NCBI GenBank assembly: GCA_963540965.1
Contig: CAUTSA010000001.1
Span: 124,001-188,000 of the forward strand
Direction of reading: 5' to 3'
DNA: 64,000 nucleotides
Source of the DNA: Nanosyncoccus sp963540965
GTDB lineage: Bacteria; Patescibacteriota; Saccharimonadia; Saccharimonadales; Saccharimonadaceae
Below, in pieces: positions 51,249 through 58,419 of the stretch; within the stretch, counting starts at the first letter, position 1; every line of letters starts with the position of its first letter. A program made the translations under genes and the position numbers. The notes under the pieces were generated by a model. It saw only the letters and a list, made by a program, of their open reading frames with translations. It was not told the DNA's origin and searched no databases.

Positions 51249-52547
51249 TTAGATTTTGAAGAGACCATTATGCTTTTTCTGATCATAAAGCTCGACAGGA
51301 ATACCTTTAGCCTTAATTTTTTTCTCAACAAGTTCTTGGATTTCTTGATCGTTTGCATTAAGCTTATCCAAGAAGTTTTCCCTGTTTTGATCTAATTGTG
51401 TTTTTTGATCAGATGATTTTTTTGTTTTTTGAGAGTTAATGGCAGTAATATTTTTTATACCATCTTGGTCAAAGCGCTGCTGGTGTCTAGAATAAACCAT
51501 TTCGGCTATTAGTTGTCGATAGTGAGAGCTAAGACCAAAATCGCTGGCCCATTGATTGAGTTCAGTTAAGGCCTGATTTGCATCATAGGTATAGTTAAAA
51601 TATTCAATATAGTTTCGATTATCTTTTGTTTCAGCATAGAGGCGATTGATCAGCCTAGTAGGAAGACGCAAGAGATTTGATAATTCTGTAGATAATTCAA
51701 GTTTATGGGATTTTAAATAATCCTGCACAAGAAAAACTGAGGTATTTAGATAATCGGTAATGAGCTTAGAGTTTTCAAACTTATATGCACCGGAGGTGTT
51801 TGGAATAGCATAGAGGTTAGCTACCGTAAAATATCGGTCAAGGAAACCAGATTGTTTTTGATTACGATATGACTGCATGCAGATAACACAACCTGGATCA
51901 ACGAGATCAATGGCGATATTTAAGCCATCAGGGGTTGCTTGATTTTGATAAAAGTCGAGAAGCTGTTTTGATTGGGTCTGGTATCTTGCTTGATCCTGTG
52001 TGTTGTCGGTCAAATTAATTAGAGGGATACTAGTGGAAATAAAGTATTCTTTTTCTTGCCAAGTTTTTAGACGATCAGGAATGGCGGAAAAAATTTCACC
52101 CCATTCAGAGAAACTACGACCAATTTTACCAGCAAGGTCGGTAGGTTCGGCTTGATCAATACTGCAAGATTCTGCCCCGAGACCGCATTGACTAGGCGCT
52201 GAAATATTACAAGTGCCAAAAACCCAGAGAGCAAGGAGTGATTTAATTGCAACAACAAAGGACCAAACGGTGATAAAGACAATTAAAACAGAGACGACCT
52301 CGATTAGAAAACTGGCTGGTTTTAGGAGTTTTGGGTTTTTTAAAACTAGTTTTTTGAGGAGAGTGTTTTTTACATCATCTTTAAAATTGGTGTCACATTT
52401 CTGCAAGCGGACTTTCTTGAAAACACAGTGCCAGGCCTTTTTAAAAACCGCCCAATATTTCTTACCTAATTGCTTATTAAAGAGACTTAAGAAACCAACA
52501 AAAACTGAGATTAAACTTAAGATAATAAACGCAGCAATGCAAACCAT
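51249..52547 (-). CDS. membrane-anchored protein of unknown function with CxxC
   Basis: 432 residues. One TM helix at the N terminus and one near residues 85-110; the rest is likely extracytoplasmic and helical. Cys pairs CNISAPSQC and CVIC (in VDPGCVICMQS) suggest disulfide chemistry; the CxxC could be redox-active, but a thioredoxin fold is not evident. The C-terminal about 70 residues are a charged coiled coil. No family recognised. AAAAGGA precedes the ATG. Confidence 0.6.
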   Translation of the reverse strand: MVCIAAFIILSLISVFVGFLSLFNKQLGKKYWAVFKKAWHCVFKKVRLQKCDTNFKDDVKNTLLKKLVLKNPKLLKPASFLIEVVSVLIVFITVWSFVVAIKSLLALWVFGTCNISAPSQCGLGAESCSIDQAEPTDLAGKIGRSFSEWGEIFSAIPDRLKTWQEKEYFISTSIPLINLTDNTQDQARYQTQSKQLLDFYQNQATPDGLNIAIDLVDPGCVICMQSYRNQKQSGFLDRYFTVANLYAIPNTSGAYKFENSKLITDYLNTSVFLVQDYLKSHKLELSTELSNLLRLPTRLINRLYAETKDNRNYIEYFNYTYDANQALTELNQWASDFGLSSHYRQLIAEMVYSRHQQRFDQDGIKNITAINSQKTKKSSDQKTQLDQNRENFLDKLNANDQEIQELVEKKIKAKGIPVELYDQKKHNGLFKI

Positions 52548-52597
52548 AAATTCCTTTTTCGATTACCTTTCAGTAGACATTAATTATAATACATAGA

Positions 52598-53839
52598 TTA
52601 GAACTTACTTAGAATTTTTATTACACGATCGATCTCTGCTTCGGTATTTTGATAACCTAAAGATAGACGTAAAAGGGGCGGGAGTTTTAGCTTATGATCA
52701 AGGTAATAGTGCACACAGAAATACCCCGAGCGAACCATAATTCCCTGGTCACTTAAAGCTTCAGTGAGAAGATGACTGTCAATGTCTTTTAAATAAAAAG
52801 TGAGGACAGTTGAGGGATATTGATTTAAGCAATGGATCTTTGGATGAGTGGAGAGAAACTGATAGAGTTTCTCTGAGCAAGAAGAGAGACGGTCTTTGGC
52901 GGCAGCTGGAAGTTGATCGAGCCAATCAAGAGCAGAATTAAGAGCAATAATCTCACCCCAGGCTTGTAATCCCGGTTCAAAAGCAGTGTGAAATTTATCG
53001 GGATGCTCAAAAGAAGGGAGATAGGTACTTTTATCAACATCATCAACCATACCACCACCTAGAAAAGTAGGTTTGATATAGGAAAGAAAATCTTTTCGGA
53101 TAATCATAACGCCTAAGGATGGTGCATATAATTTATGAGCAGAAAAGCAGATTGCGTCAGCCTCAGTCTGTTCAAGAATAGCAGAGTGATGAGCTATAGC
53201 CTGAGCCGCATCAAGGATAATATAACCTTGTTTTTGATGAACATAATGCACTACTTCTTGAAGATTTTGAAGAAGACGACCATCAATATTACTCATTATA
53301 TTAACGACGACTAGTGAATTGTCGGGAATTTCAGAAATCGGAAGACTACCATCTACCTCACGCGATAAAACGAGTCTTTCTAGTTTATTGTTCTGTGATG
53401 CTTGAAGAGTAGTAAGAAAAACAGAGTTATGCTCAATATCAGATGTAACAATAGTCTTAATACTCGCCTTTTTAAAATCAAATTGAGAAAGAAGAAGATT
53501 TAGACCATAGGTGGTGTTAAGAGTAAAACTTACAAAATAATCTTTTTTCTTAAGTTTAAGAAATTTTAAAATATGATCTCTGGTTTCTGAGACTTTTTGA
53601 TCAGTAATCTTTCCCCATTGATATTTTACGCGTTCACCACAAGAGTTGTGTTTTTGGTAATATTCAACCAAGCTATTAATTACTGGCTGTGGGCGAAGAG
53701 ACTGACAGGCGCTGTCTAGGTATATTTCTTTATTATTTAGATACTCAAATCCTTTAGTGCGTAATAAAGAAGTCTGCTGTGTATTATTTTTATCGTTTGA
53801 GCTATTATCTGGTGTTTTTCTAAAGTTAAATAACCCCAT
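52598..53839 (-). CDS. SufS/NifS-like cysteine desulfurase (class V aminotransferase)
   Basis: 413 residues, PLP fold type I. IYLDSACQSLRP at the start, FTLNTTYGLNLL, the Lys of CFSAHKLYAPSLGVMII (Schiff base, about residue 235), and RSGYFCVHYYL near the end, where the Cys lies as in SufS (RTGHHCAQP). It would take sulfur from Cys for clusters or tRNA thiolation. A Gln/Asn-rich 30-residue N-terminal extension is unusual. No other suf/isc genes lie beside it. AAAGGAGGT precedes the ATG. The radical SAM enzyme in this window would depend on such a function. Confidence 0.85.
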   Translation of the reverse strand: MGLFNFRKTPDNSSNDKNNTQQTSLLRTKGFEYLNNKEIYLDSACQSLRPQPVINSLVEYYQKHNSCGERVKYQWGKITDQKVSETRDHILKFLKLKKKDYFVSFTLNTTYGLNLLLSQFDFKKASIKTIVTSDIEHNSVFLTTLQASQNNKLERLVLSREVDGSLPISEIPDNSLVVVNIMSNIDGRLLQNLQEVVHYVHQKQGYIILDAAQAIAHHSAILEQTEADAICFSAHKLYAPSLGVMIIRKDFLSYIKPTFLGGGMVDDVDKSTYLPSFEHPDKFHTAFEPGLQAWGEIIALNSALDWLDQLPAAAKDRLSSCSEKLYQFLSTHPKIHCLNQYPSTVLTFYLKDIDSHLLTEALSDQGIMVRSGYFCVHYYLDHKLKLPPLLRLSLGYQNTEAEIDRVIKILSKF

Positions 53840-53879
53840 AGACCTCCTTTTTTATATATTCTATCATAGTATAAGTTTT

Positions 53880-54135
53880 TCAGAAGTTTTCCACATGTCC
53901 ACATTGTGTTTTTATCTAATTTATTTTTTAATAACGCTTAACTGTTCGGTTTCAGTTATTAACAGTGGAAGGTTTTTATCCACAAGGATTTTACACTACT
54001 GTATTTAGTGTTCGGTTTTAGCAAAAACAAGATTTATTAATATGTTCGGTTTCTTAAAAATAGAGGTTTCTTATTGTTCGGTTTTAAGGCGTTATTTTAA
54101 TATTGTCATAAAAAGACTGATTACACAGTCTGTTT
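53880..54135. repeat. 33-bp-phased TGTTCGGTTT array with a DnaA box
   Basis: In the 311-bp gene-free stretch between the SufS-like gene and lexA, TGTTCGGTTT occurs at 53943, 54009, 54043 and 54075 in the same orientation. Steps are 66, 34 and 32 bp. The missing position (53976) holds TTATCCACA, a perfect DnaA box. TTTTCCACA-like and TCCACA sites lie at 53886-53905. No coding potential. GTTCG is also half of the Gram-positive LexA box, but no inverted partner is present. Confidence 0.7.
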
Positions 54136-54150
54136 TAAATTGCTTAATTT

Positions 54151-54480
54151 TTATGATTCGAGATCGAGGCCAAGAATTTGAGCAGCCTCTAATAAAACTT
54201 CGCGATCTGGATCGGAAGCAAATTCAAGACGTTGTTTAAAGAGGGCGGTGGTTTCAGGAAATGAGAGGTCTACAATTTCGAGAGAACGAGCGGAACCTGG
54301 ATTACGCTTGAGAAAACCTAGCTGCACAAGATGATCGATATGCTCAGCAACAGAGGCAACCGAACGAAGACCAAGTCCGGCAGCAATTTCACGATAGGAT
54401 GGTGAGTAGTCATGGTTATTCTGAAAATCCTGCAGAAAGTCCATTAAACGCTTTTGCTTTTTGGTTAATTTTAATGCCAT
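54151..54480 (-). CDS. LexA-like DNA-binding domain protein without protease domain
   Basis: 109 residues. LTKKQKRLMDFLQDFQNNHDYSPSYREIAAGLGLRSVASVAEHIDHL matches the LexA winged-helix domain almost motif for motif (YSPSYREIA, GLRSVASV). The following LQLGFLKRNPGSARSLEIVD is the wing. The S24 autoprotease domain (Ser-Lys dyad, Ala-Gly cut site) is absent; a short acidic helical tail takes its place. It cannot be a self-cleaving SOS repressor. Targets may include the repeat array beside it. Divergent from the LCP gene with overlapping -10 elements. Confidence 0.88.
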   Translation of the reverse strand: MALKLTKKQKRLMDFLQDFQNNHDYSPSYREIAAGLGLRSVASVAEHIDHLVQLGFLKRNPGSARSLEIVDLSFPETTALFKQRLEFASDPDREVLLEAAQILGLDLES

Positions 54481-54483
54481 ATT

Positions 54484-54496
54484 TGTTATAATTATA
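54484..54496. promoter_or_regulatory. overlapping divergent -10 elements, lexA-like / LCP gene
   Basis: Plus strand TGT-TATAAT (54484-54492) for the LCP gene. Minus strand TATAAT (54496-54491), 10 nt before the lexA-like ATG. The two overlap, so only one polymerase can bind at a time. Confidence 0.6.
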
Positions 54497-54513
54497 TAGT
54501 AGATGGAGATTTT

Positions 54514-56436
54514 GTGGTAAAAATGAGCAATTCATATATTGACGGTTTGGTTTCACCTTCAAGAAACAAAAAATCAACTAGACAAACAAGACCTAGAGCT
54601 GGACTGGAGGTTGGAGAAGCTCATGCCACAAAACAACACTTAGAGCAACAAAGAATATTACAGGCTGAAAGATTACGAAAACAAAACATTCGAGCTCGCA
54701 ATATGTCAATGGCGCAGAGTGACGATCCATTAGTAGTACAGGCAGAGAGTCGACGAAAATTGGAGGATAATAGACAAAAGTATACAGCAGACTGGGATTT
54801 TACTGATGGTGAATTAAGAGAAGCCTCTGAAGAATTTGATGATAATTTAAACGAAGACTTTAGTGACTCCTCTGCAAAATTAGACGCAAACAACAGTCGT
54901 CGAAGATTGGGTGATTTTGAAAATATTAGAAAAAATAACTCATTCTCTTCAGTTAGGTCGATTGGTTTATTTAAAAAGAAGACACCTAAAACATCAAAGA
55001 AAGACTATGATGAATTCCTTGAAAATTCAGTAGCACTTGGAACCGACGAGTTATTTGGAGAAAGACGAGAAAAAGACTCTTTAGAGACAGAAAAAAATAA
55101 TCATAAGAAAAAAGGTTTTTTTAGACGCCATTTAAAATTGACGATAGTATTAATAATATTACTTGGTGGCGGAGCTGCAGCATATTTATATGGTGATCGC
55201 CTAATTTCAAAACTAACTGGCGGAAAATCTGGTTTAGTTGATCTTGTAAAAACTGTGGTATCCGAAAAGGTTACTCCATTAAAGATGGATGCAAAAGGCC
55301 GTACTAATATTGCAATTTTTGGAACATCGGGATATGACATGACTGGCGCTGAGGGTCATGCGGTACATGATGGAGCGCAATTAACAGACTCATTGATGAT
55401 TATGTCTGTTGATCAAAATGCAAAAAATGCGGTAACAATGAGCTTGCCACGAGATCTAAAAGTAGGAAAAGAGGCTTGCTATACTGGCAAGATTAACGAA
55501 GTATTTGCTTGTGCTAGTAATAATGGAAGAAATGAGGAAGCTGGAGCAACAGCGGTAATGAAAGAGCTATCGACAATTAGTGGAATGGAGATGCATTATT
55601 ATGTACATGTGAACTGGGGTTCTTTGGTGCAAATCGTAAATGCTTTAGGTGGAATTACGGTAACAGTAGATGATGATATTAATGACTATTATTACACTGG
55701 GATTCGTATGAAGGCTGGAGTACCAACAGTGTTGGACGGAGAAAAAGCCTTGGGGCTCGCGAGAGCTAGGCATGGTTCAGTAGGTGGTGATTTCACGAGA
55801 GGTGAAAACCAACAAAAAGTATTAGTGGGAATTAAGAATAAGATCGCTGAAAAAGGTTTAGATATTCCAGCTATGATTAACTTAGTAAACGTCCTAGGAG
55901 ACAATCTAAGAACTAATGTAAATATTGATGAAATGAAGACAGCTGCAAAAGTATTTTCAAACTTTAGCCCTGCGAATATCGCCTCTGCACCGTTAACTGG
56001 ATTAAAAGATGGTGATTTAGTAAGAAACGCAAGCTTCCCTGTTGGTGGACTCGACATCTCCTTTGTAATCCCAAGCGCAGGGGCACAAAATTATACAAAA
56101 ATTCAACAATATCTTGATTCAAAGATTGCGGACTACAGTGATTCCCCTGCGACTTCAAGGATCTTAGTATTAAATGGAACAAATGAATCTGGGATCGCAG
56201 CCAATGAGAAGCTAGAGCTAGAAAAGGCCGGCTTTAGGGTGACTGGAACTGGTAATGCTCCAACAGGAGAATATACAGAAAAAGTTATAGTTTATAATCT
56301 CGGTAATAAGGAGCAGACTAAACAGAAGCTAGAAACCTATTATGGAACTACAATCAAGACAGCTAACGAGCTACCTGCCGGAATCGATAAAGCTAATTAC
56401 GACTTTGTAGTAATTGTCGGAAAAGTTGATAAGTAA
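54514..56436 (+). CDS. LytR-CpsA-Psr (LCP) family wall-glycan ligase
   Basis: 640 residues. GTG start at 54514 is spaced 5 nt behind GGAG; the ATG at 54523 is the alternative. Long charged cytoplasmic N terminus (about 200 residues, Arg/Asp/Glu-rich), TM helix (about 210-230), LCP catalytic domain (about 265-445) with GRTNIAIFGTSG, DSLMIMSVDQ, TMSLPRDLKV and LARARHGSVGGDFTRGENQQ, where the Arg and Asp bind pyrophosphate lipid. LytR_C domain follows (ILVLNGTNESGIA, about 550 on). LCP enzymes attach lipid-linked glycans to peptidoglycan, a fitting last step for the exported glycans here. Confidence 0.92.
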   Translation: MVKMSNSYIDGLVSPSRNKKSTRQTRPRAGLEVGEAHATKQHLEQQRILQAERLRKQNIRARNMSMAQSDDPLVVQAESRRKLEDNRQKYTADWDFTDGELREASEEFDDNLNEDFSDSSAKLDANNSRRRLGDFENIRKNNSFSSVRSIGLFKKKTPKTSKKDYDEFLENSVALGTDELFGERREKDSLETEKNNHKKKGFFRRHLKLTIVLIILLGGGAAAYLYGDRLISKLTGGKSGLVDLVKTVVSEKVTPLKMDAKGRTNIAIFGTSGYDMTGAEGHAVHDGAQLTDSLMIMSVDQNAKNAVTMSLPRDLKVGKEACYTGKINEVFACASNNGRNEEAGATAVMKELSTISGMEMHYYVHVNWGSLVQIVNALGGITVTVDDDINDYYYTGIRMKAGVPTVLDGEKALGLARARHGSVGGDFTRGENQQKVLVGIKNKIAEKGLDIPAMINLVNVLGDNLRTNVNIDEMKTAAKVFSNFSPANIASAPLTGLKDGDLVRNASFPVGGLDISFVIPSAGAQNYTKIQQYLDSKIADYSDSPATSRILVLNGTNESGIAANEKLELEKAGFRVTGTGNAPTGEYTEKVIVYNLGNKEQTKQKLETYYGTTIKTANELPAGIDKANYDFVVIVGKVDK

Positions 56437-56454
56437 AGAATAAGAAAAGGATAA

Positions 56455-56481
56455 AAAAATACCCGTTTACCGGGTATTTTT
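56455..56481. terminator. bidirectional terminator, LCP / jag
   Basis: AAAAATACCCG / CGGGTATTTTT, 11-bp stem and 5-nt loop, between convergent genes. Confidence 0.88.
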
Positions 56482-56486
56482 GATTA

Positions 56487-56948
56487 TTAGATTGACTTCT
56501 TTTCAATAACTAAGTGCCTTGCACGACCTTCACCCTCAGAATGGGTTGTAATATCCGAATAGTCCTCAGCTAGCTTATGAACAATACGGCGATCTACAGC
56601 ATTAAGCTCTAAGATCATCGATTCACCAGTTTCACGAACTTTTTGAATCCAGCCTTCAGCTTTTTGCTCAATACGTTCAGCACGTTGACGCTTATAGTCA
56701 GCGACGTCCACGTTAACCCTAGTAACCTCTGAATTATGAGCGACAAGAGCCATGGAAACAACATGCTGAAGGGCACGTAGATTATCTGCATTCTTGCCGA
56801 TCAATAAAGAATTTAAACTAGTACTTGGTACACTAAGTTGAATGACATCATCGTCAATAGTAGACCATACAGCTACATTAATACCGAAGAAAGATAAAAG
56901 ATCTTCGAGATATTTTGTTGCAAAGCGAATCGATTCATCACGATTCAT
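56487..56948 (-). CDS. jag: KH-R3H RNA-binding protein (Jag/KhpB)
   Basis: 153 residues from the ATG at 56948, with AGGAG 5 nt upstream. A frame extending to 57089 overlaps yidC and lacks a ribosome site. KH domain: SVPSTSLNSLLIGKNADNLRALQHVVSMAL with GKNADNLRALQ in the GxxG loop position. R3H domain: SMILELNAVDRRIVHKLAEDY and GEGRARHLVI. The N-terminal Jag-N domain is reduced to about 25 residues. RNA binder linked to cell-wall and division control in Gram-positive bacteria. Typical partner of yidC, 16 bp away. Confidence 0.92.
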   Translation of the reverse strand: MNRDESIRFATKYLEDLLSFFGINVAVWSTIDDDVIQLSVPSTSLNSLLIGKNADNLRALQHVVSMALVAHNSEVTRVNVDVADYKRQRAERIEQKAEGWIQKVRETGESMILELNAVDRRIVHKLAEDYSDITTHSEGEGRARHLVIEKKSI

Positions 56949-56964
56949 AAAAACTCCTGTTCTC

Positions 56965-58011
56965 CTAACCGTTATCTGGTTGGTTATCGGATTTTTCGTG
57001 TTTATTTTTTTGTGAAAATTCACGAGAAGAGTTTTTTGCGTCTTTGGCCGAAATACGAGTAATTCTAGTACCAGTCTTCTTATTCTCAATCACTTCTGCT
57101 TCTTTAATGTCAGAGGTTTTCTTCTTTAATTCACGAAGGATTGCACGATCGGTGTTATCATCCATCTGATTATCGGCCTGATTAAAGACAATTTTCTGCT
57201 GGATAATAGCGATAATATTAGAAAGAAGATAATACATAATGAGAGCACCCGGGAAGTTGATTGTGATCATCACCATCATGAGTGGCATCATGAAATTCAT
57301 TTGACTTGAAACCATATTATTCATGTCGGCTTGATTCATATCCTTACCAGCTTTAGCATCCTCAACCATCTTCTTCCAGGTGTTTTTCTGGCTCTTTTTA
57401 GGCATCTGCATTTTTGACATTAGATACTGAGTATAGGCAGAACCAATGACAAAAAGGAGAATAATAACTGAGCTAAAGGACTGCACGCCAGCACGAGTGG
57501 AAAGATCGAGTTGACCTAGGAGTTGAGGTTTAAAATCATAGGTATTAGTCTCTGTGTTTTCAAGATATGTTTTTTGTAGCTTAATAATCTCATCAATACG
57601 TGTCATTTCGGAGACAACGGGATAGGCACGTTTTTCAACATTATCCTTTACGGTTGGAGTAACCATAATACGAATAGCAAAGAAAATAGCGAAGAAGATA
57701 GGAAGCTGAATGAGAAGAGTCCAGATGGAAGTGAAGGGCTTAACATTATTACGCTTGTAAAGATCCATCATTTGTAGAGATTCTAATTGCTTATTGCCAT
57801 TACAGCGCTTGCGAATCTCTGTGAGTTCAGGCTGAATCTTACGCATTAGCTTCATCTGAAGAAACTGTTTCTTAACAAGAGGCCAAGTGAGTAGCTTCAC
57901 TAAGATAGTAAAGATAATCATAGCCACACCAAAATCACCGATGTAGTTATAAATAACAAATAATATATTAATAATCGGATTTACAATTATAAAATCAATT
58001 AACTCAAACAT
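56965..58011 (-). CDS. yidC: YidC/Oxa1 membrane protein insertase
   Basis: 348 residues, the short Gram-positive-like form without the large periplasmic domain. Five TM helices; GDFGVAMIIFTILVKLLTWPLVKKQF, QMKLMRKIQPELTEIRKRC and FPGALIMYYLLSNIIAIIQQ are family signatures. The positively charged Arg/Lys hydrophilic groove residue sits in TM1-2. The C-terminal tail is charged and Lys-rich, suited to ribosome contact. TGT-TATAAT lies 7 nt before the ATG (58019-58027). Normal neighbour of rnpA and jag. Confidence 0.95.
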   Translation of the reverse strand: MFELIDFIIVNPIINILFVIYNYIGDFGVAMIIFTILVKLLTWPLVKKQFLQMKLMRKIQPELTEIRKRCNGNKQLESLQMMDLYKRNNVKPFTSIWTLLIQLPIFFAIFFAIRIMVTPTVKDNVEKRAYPVVSEMTRIDEIIKLQKTYLENTETNTYDFKPQLLGQLDLSTRAGVQSFSSVIILLFVIGSAYTQYLMSKMQMPKKSQKNTWKKMVEDAKAGKDMNQADMNNMVSSQMNFMMPLMMVMITINFPGALIMYYLLSNIIAIIQQKIVFNQADNQMDDNTDRAILRELKKKTSDIKEAEVIENKKTGTRITRISAKDAKNSSREFSQKNKHEKSDNQPDNG

Positions 58012-58018
58012 TTGGTTA

Positions 58019-58027
58019 ATTATAACA
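58019..58027 (-). promoter_or_regulatory. extended -10 of yidC (leaderless)
   Basis: Minus-strand TGT-TATAAT, 7 nt before the ATG. Confidence 0.65.
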
Positions 58028-58053
58028 TATTAGGGGTGAGATAATAAGAACTT

Positions 58054-58392
58054 TTAGACGACACGAGCCTTAGCTAATAATTCCCTGATCTGCGCTCTTA
58101 TTTTTTCAAAATCCATTTTCAAAAAATCTCTAGAATAGATTACAAAGATACAATCTAACTTAATTGTAGGATCGAATTCTAGACGAATAGCCTCATAGAG
58201 ACGACGACGAATACGATTGCGCCCAACAGCAGTCTTGAGGACTTTCTTAGATACCACTACAGCATAACGCTGCCTCTGTTTTTTATTGGGAGCAAAAACA
58301 AGAGAGAGCTTTGGAGTTCTAATAGTTTTTCCCTTTTGATAAGTATATTTAACACCACCGCGGGAATGAAAACGATATTTACTAGATAACAT
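58054..58392 (-). CDS. rnpA: ribonuclease P protein component
   Basis: 112 residues. RFHSRGGVKYTYQKGKT at the start, KKQRQRYAVVVSKKVLKTAVGRNRIRRRLYEAIRL (RNR motif, residues about 50-75) and a terminal IRELLAKARVV. Binds RNase P RNA for 5' tRNA processing. It is separated from rpmH, its usual operon partner, by a 1.8-kb ABC transporter gene. TGA-TAAAAT stands 7 nt before the ATG. Confidence 0.95.
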   Translation of the reverse strand: MLSSKYRFHSRGGVKYTYQKGKTIRTPKLSLVFAPNKKQRQRYAVVVSKKVLKTAVGRNRIRRRLYEAIRLEFDPTIKLDCIFVIYSRDFLKMDFEKIRAQIRELLAKARVV

Positions 58393-58399
58393 CTAGTTT

Positions 58400-58408
58400 A
58401 TTTTATCA
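58400..58408 (-). promoter_or_regulatory. extended -10 of rnpA (leaderless)
   Basis: Minus-strand TGA-TAAAAT, 7 nt before the ATG. It supplies rnpA with its own promoter, needed because the ABC gene interrupts the operon. Confidence 0.6.
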
Positions 58409-58419
58409 CAATAATTTTA

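Noticed and set aside
53943..54084. CRISPR array
   Set aside because: The shared unit is only 10 bp, the intervals are irregular (66, 34, 32) and no cas genes are near.
54503..54520. Five-codon upstream ORF before the LCP gene
   Set aside because: It can arise by chance, and its ATG lacks a ribosome site; the GTG start of the main gene has one.
56949..57089. 47-residue N-terminal extension of Jag
   Set aside because: It would overlap yidC coding sequence, while AGGAG is correctly spaced before the ATG at 56948.
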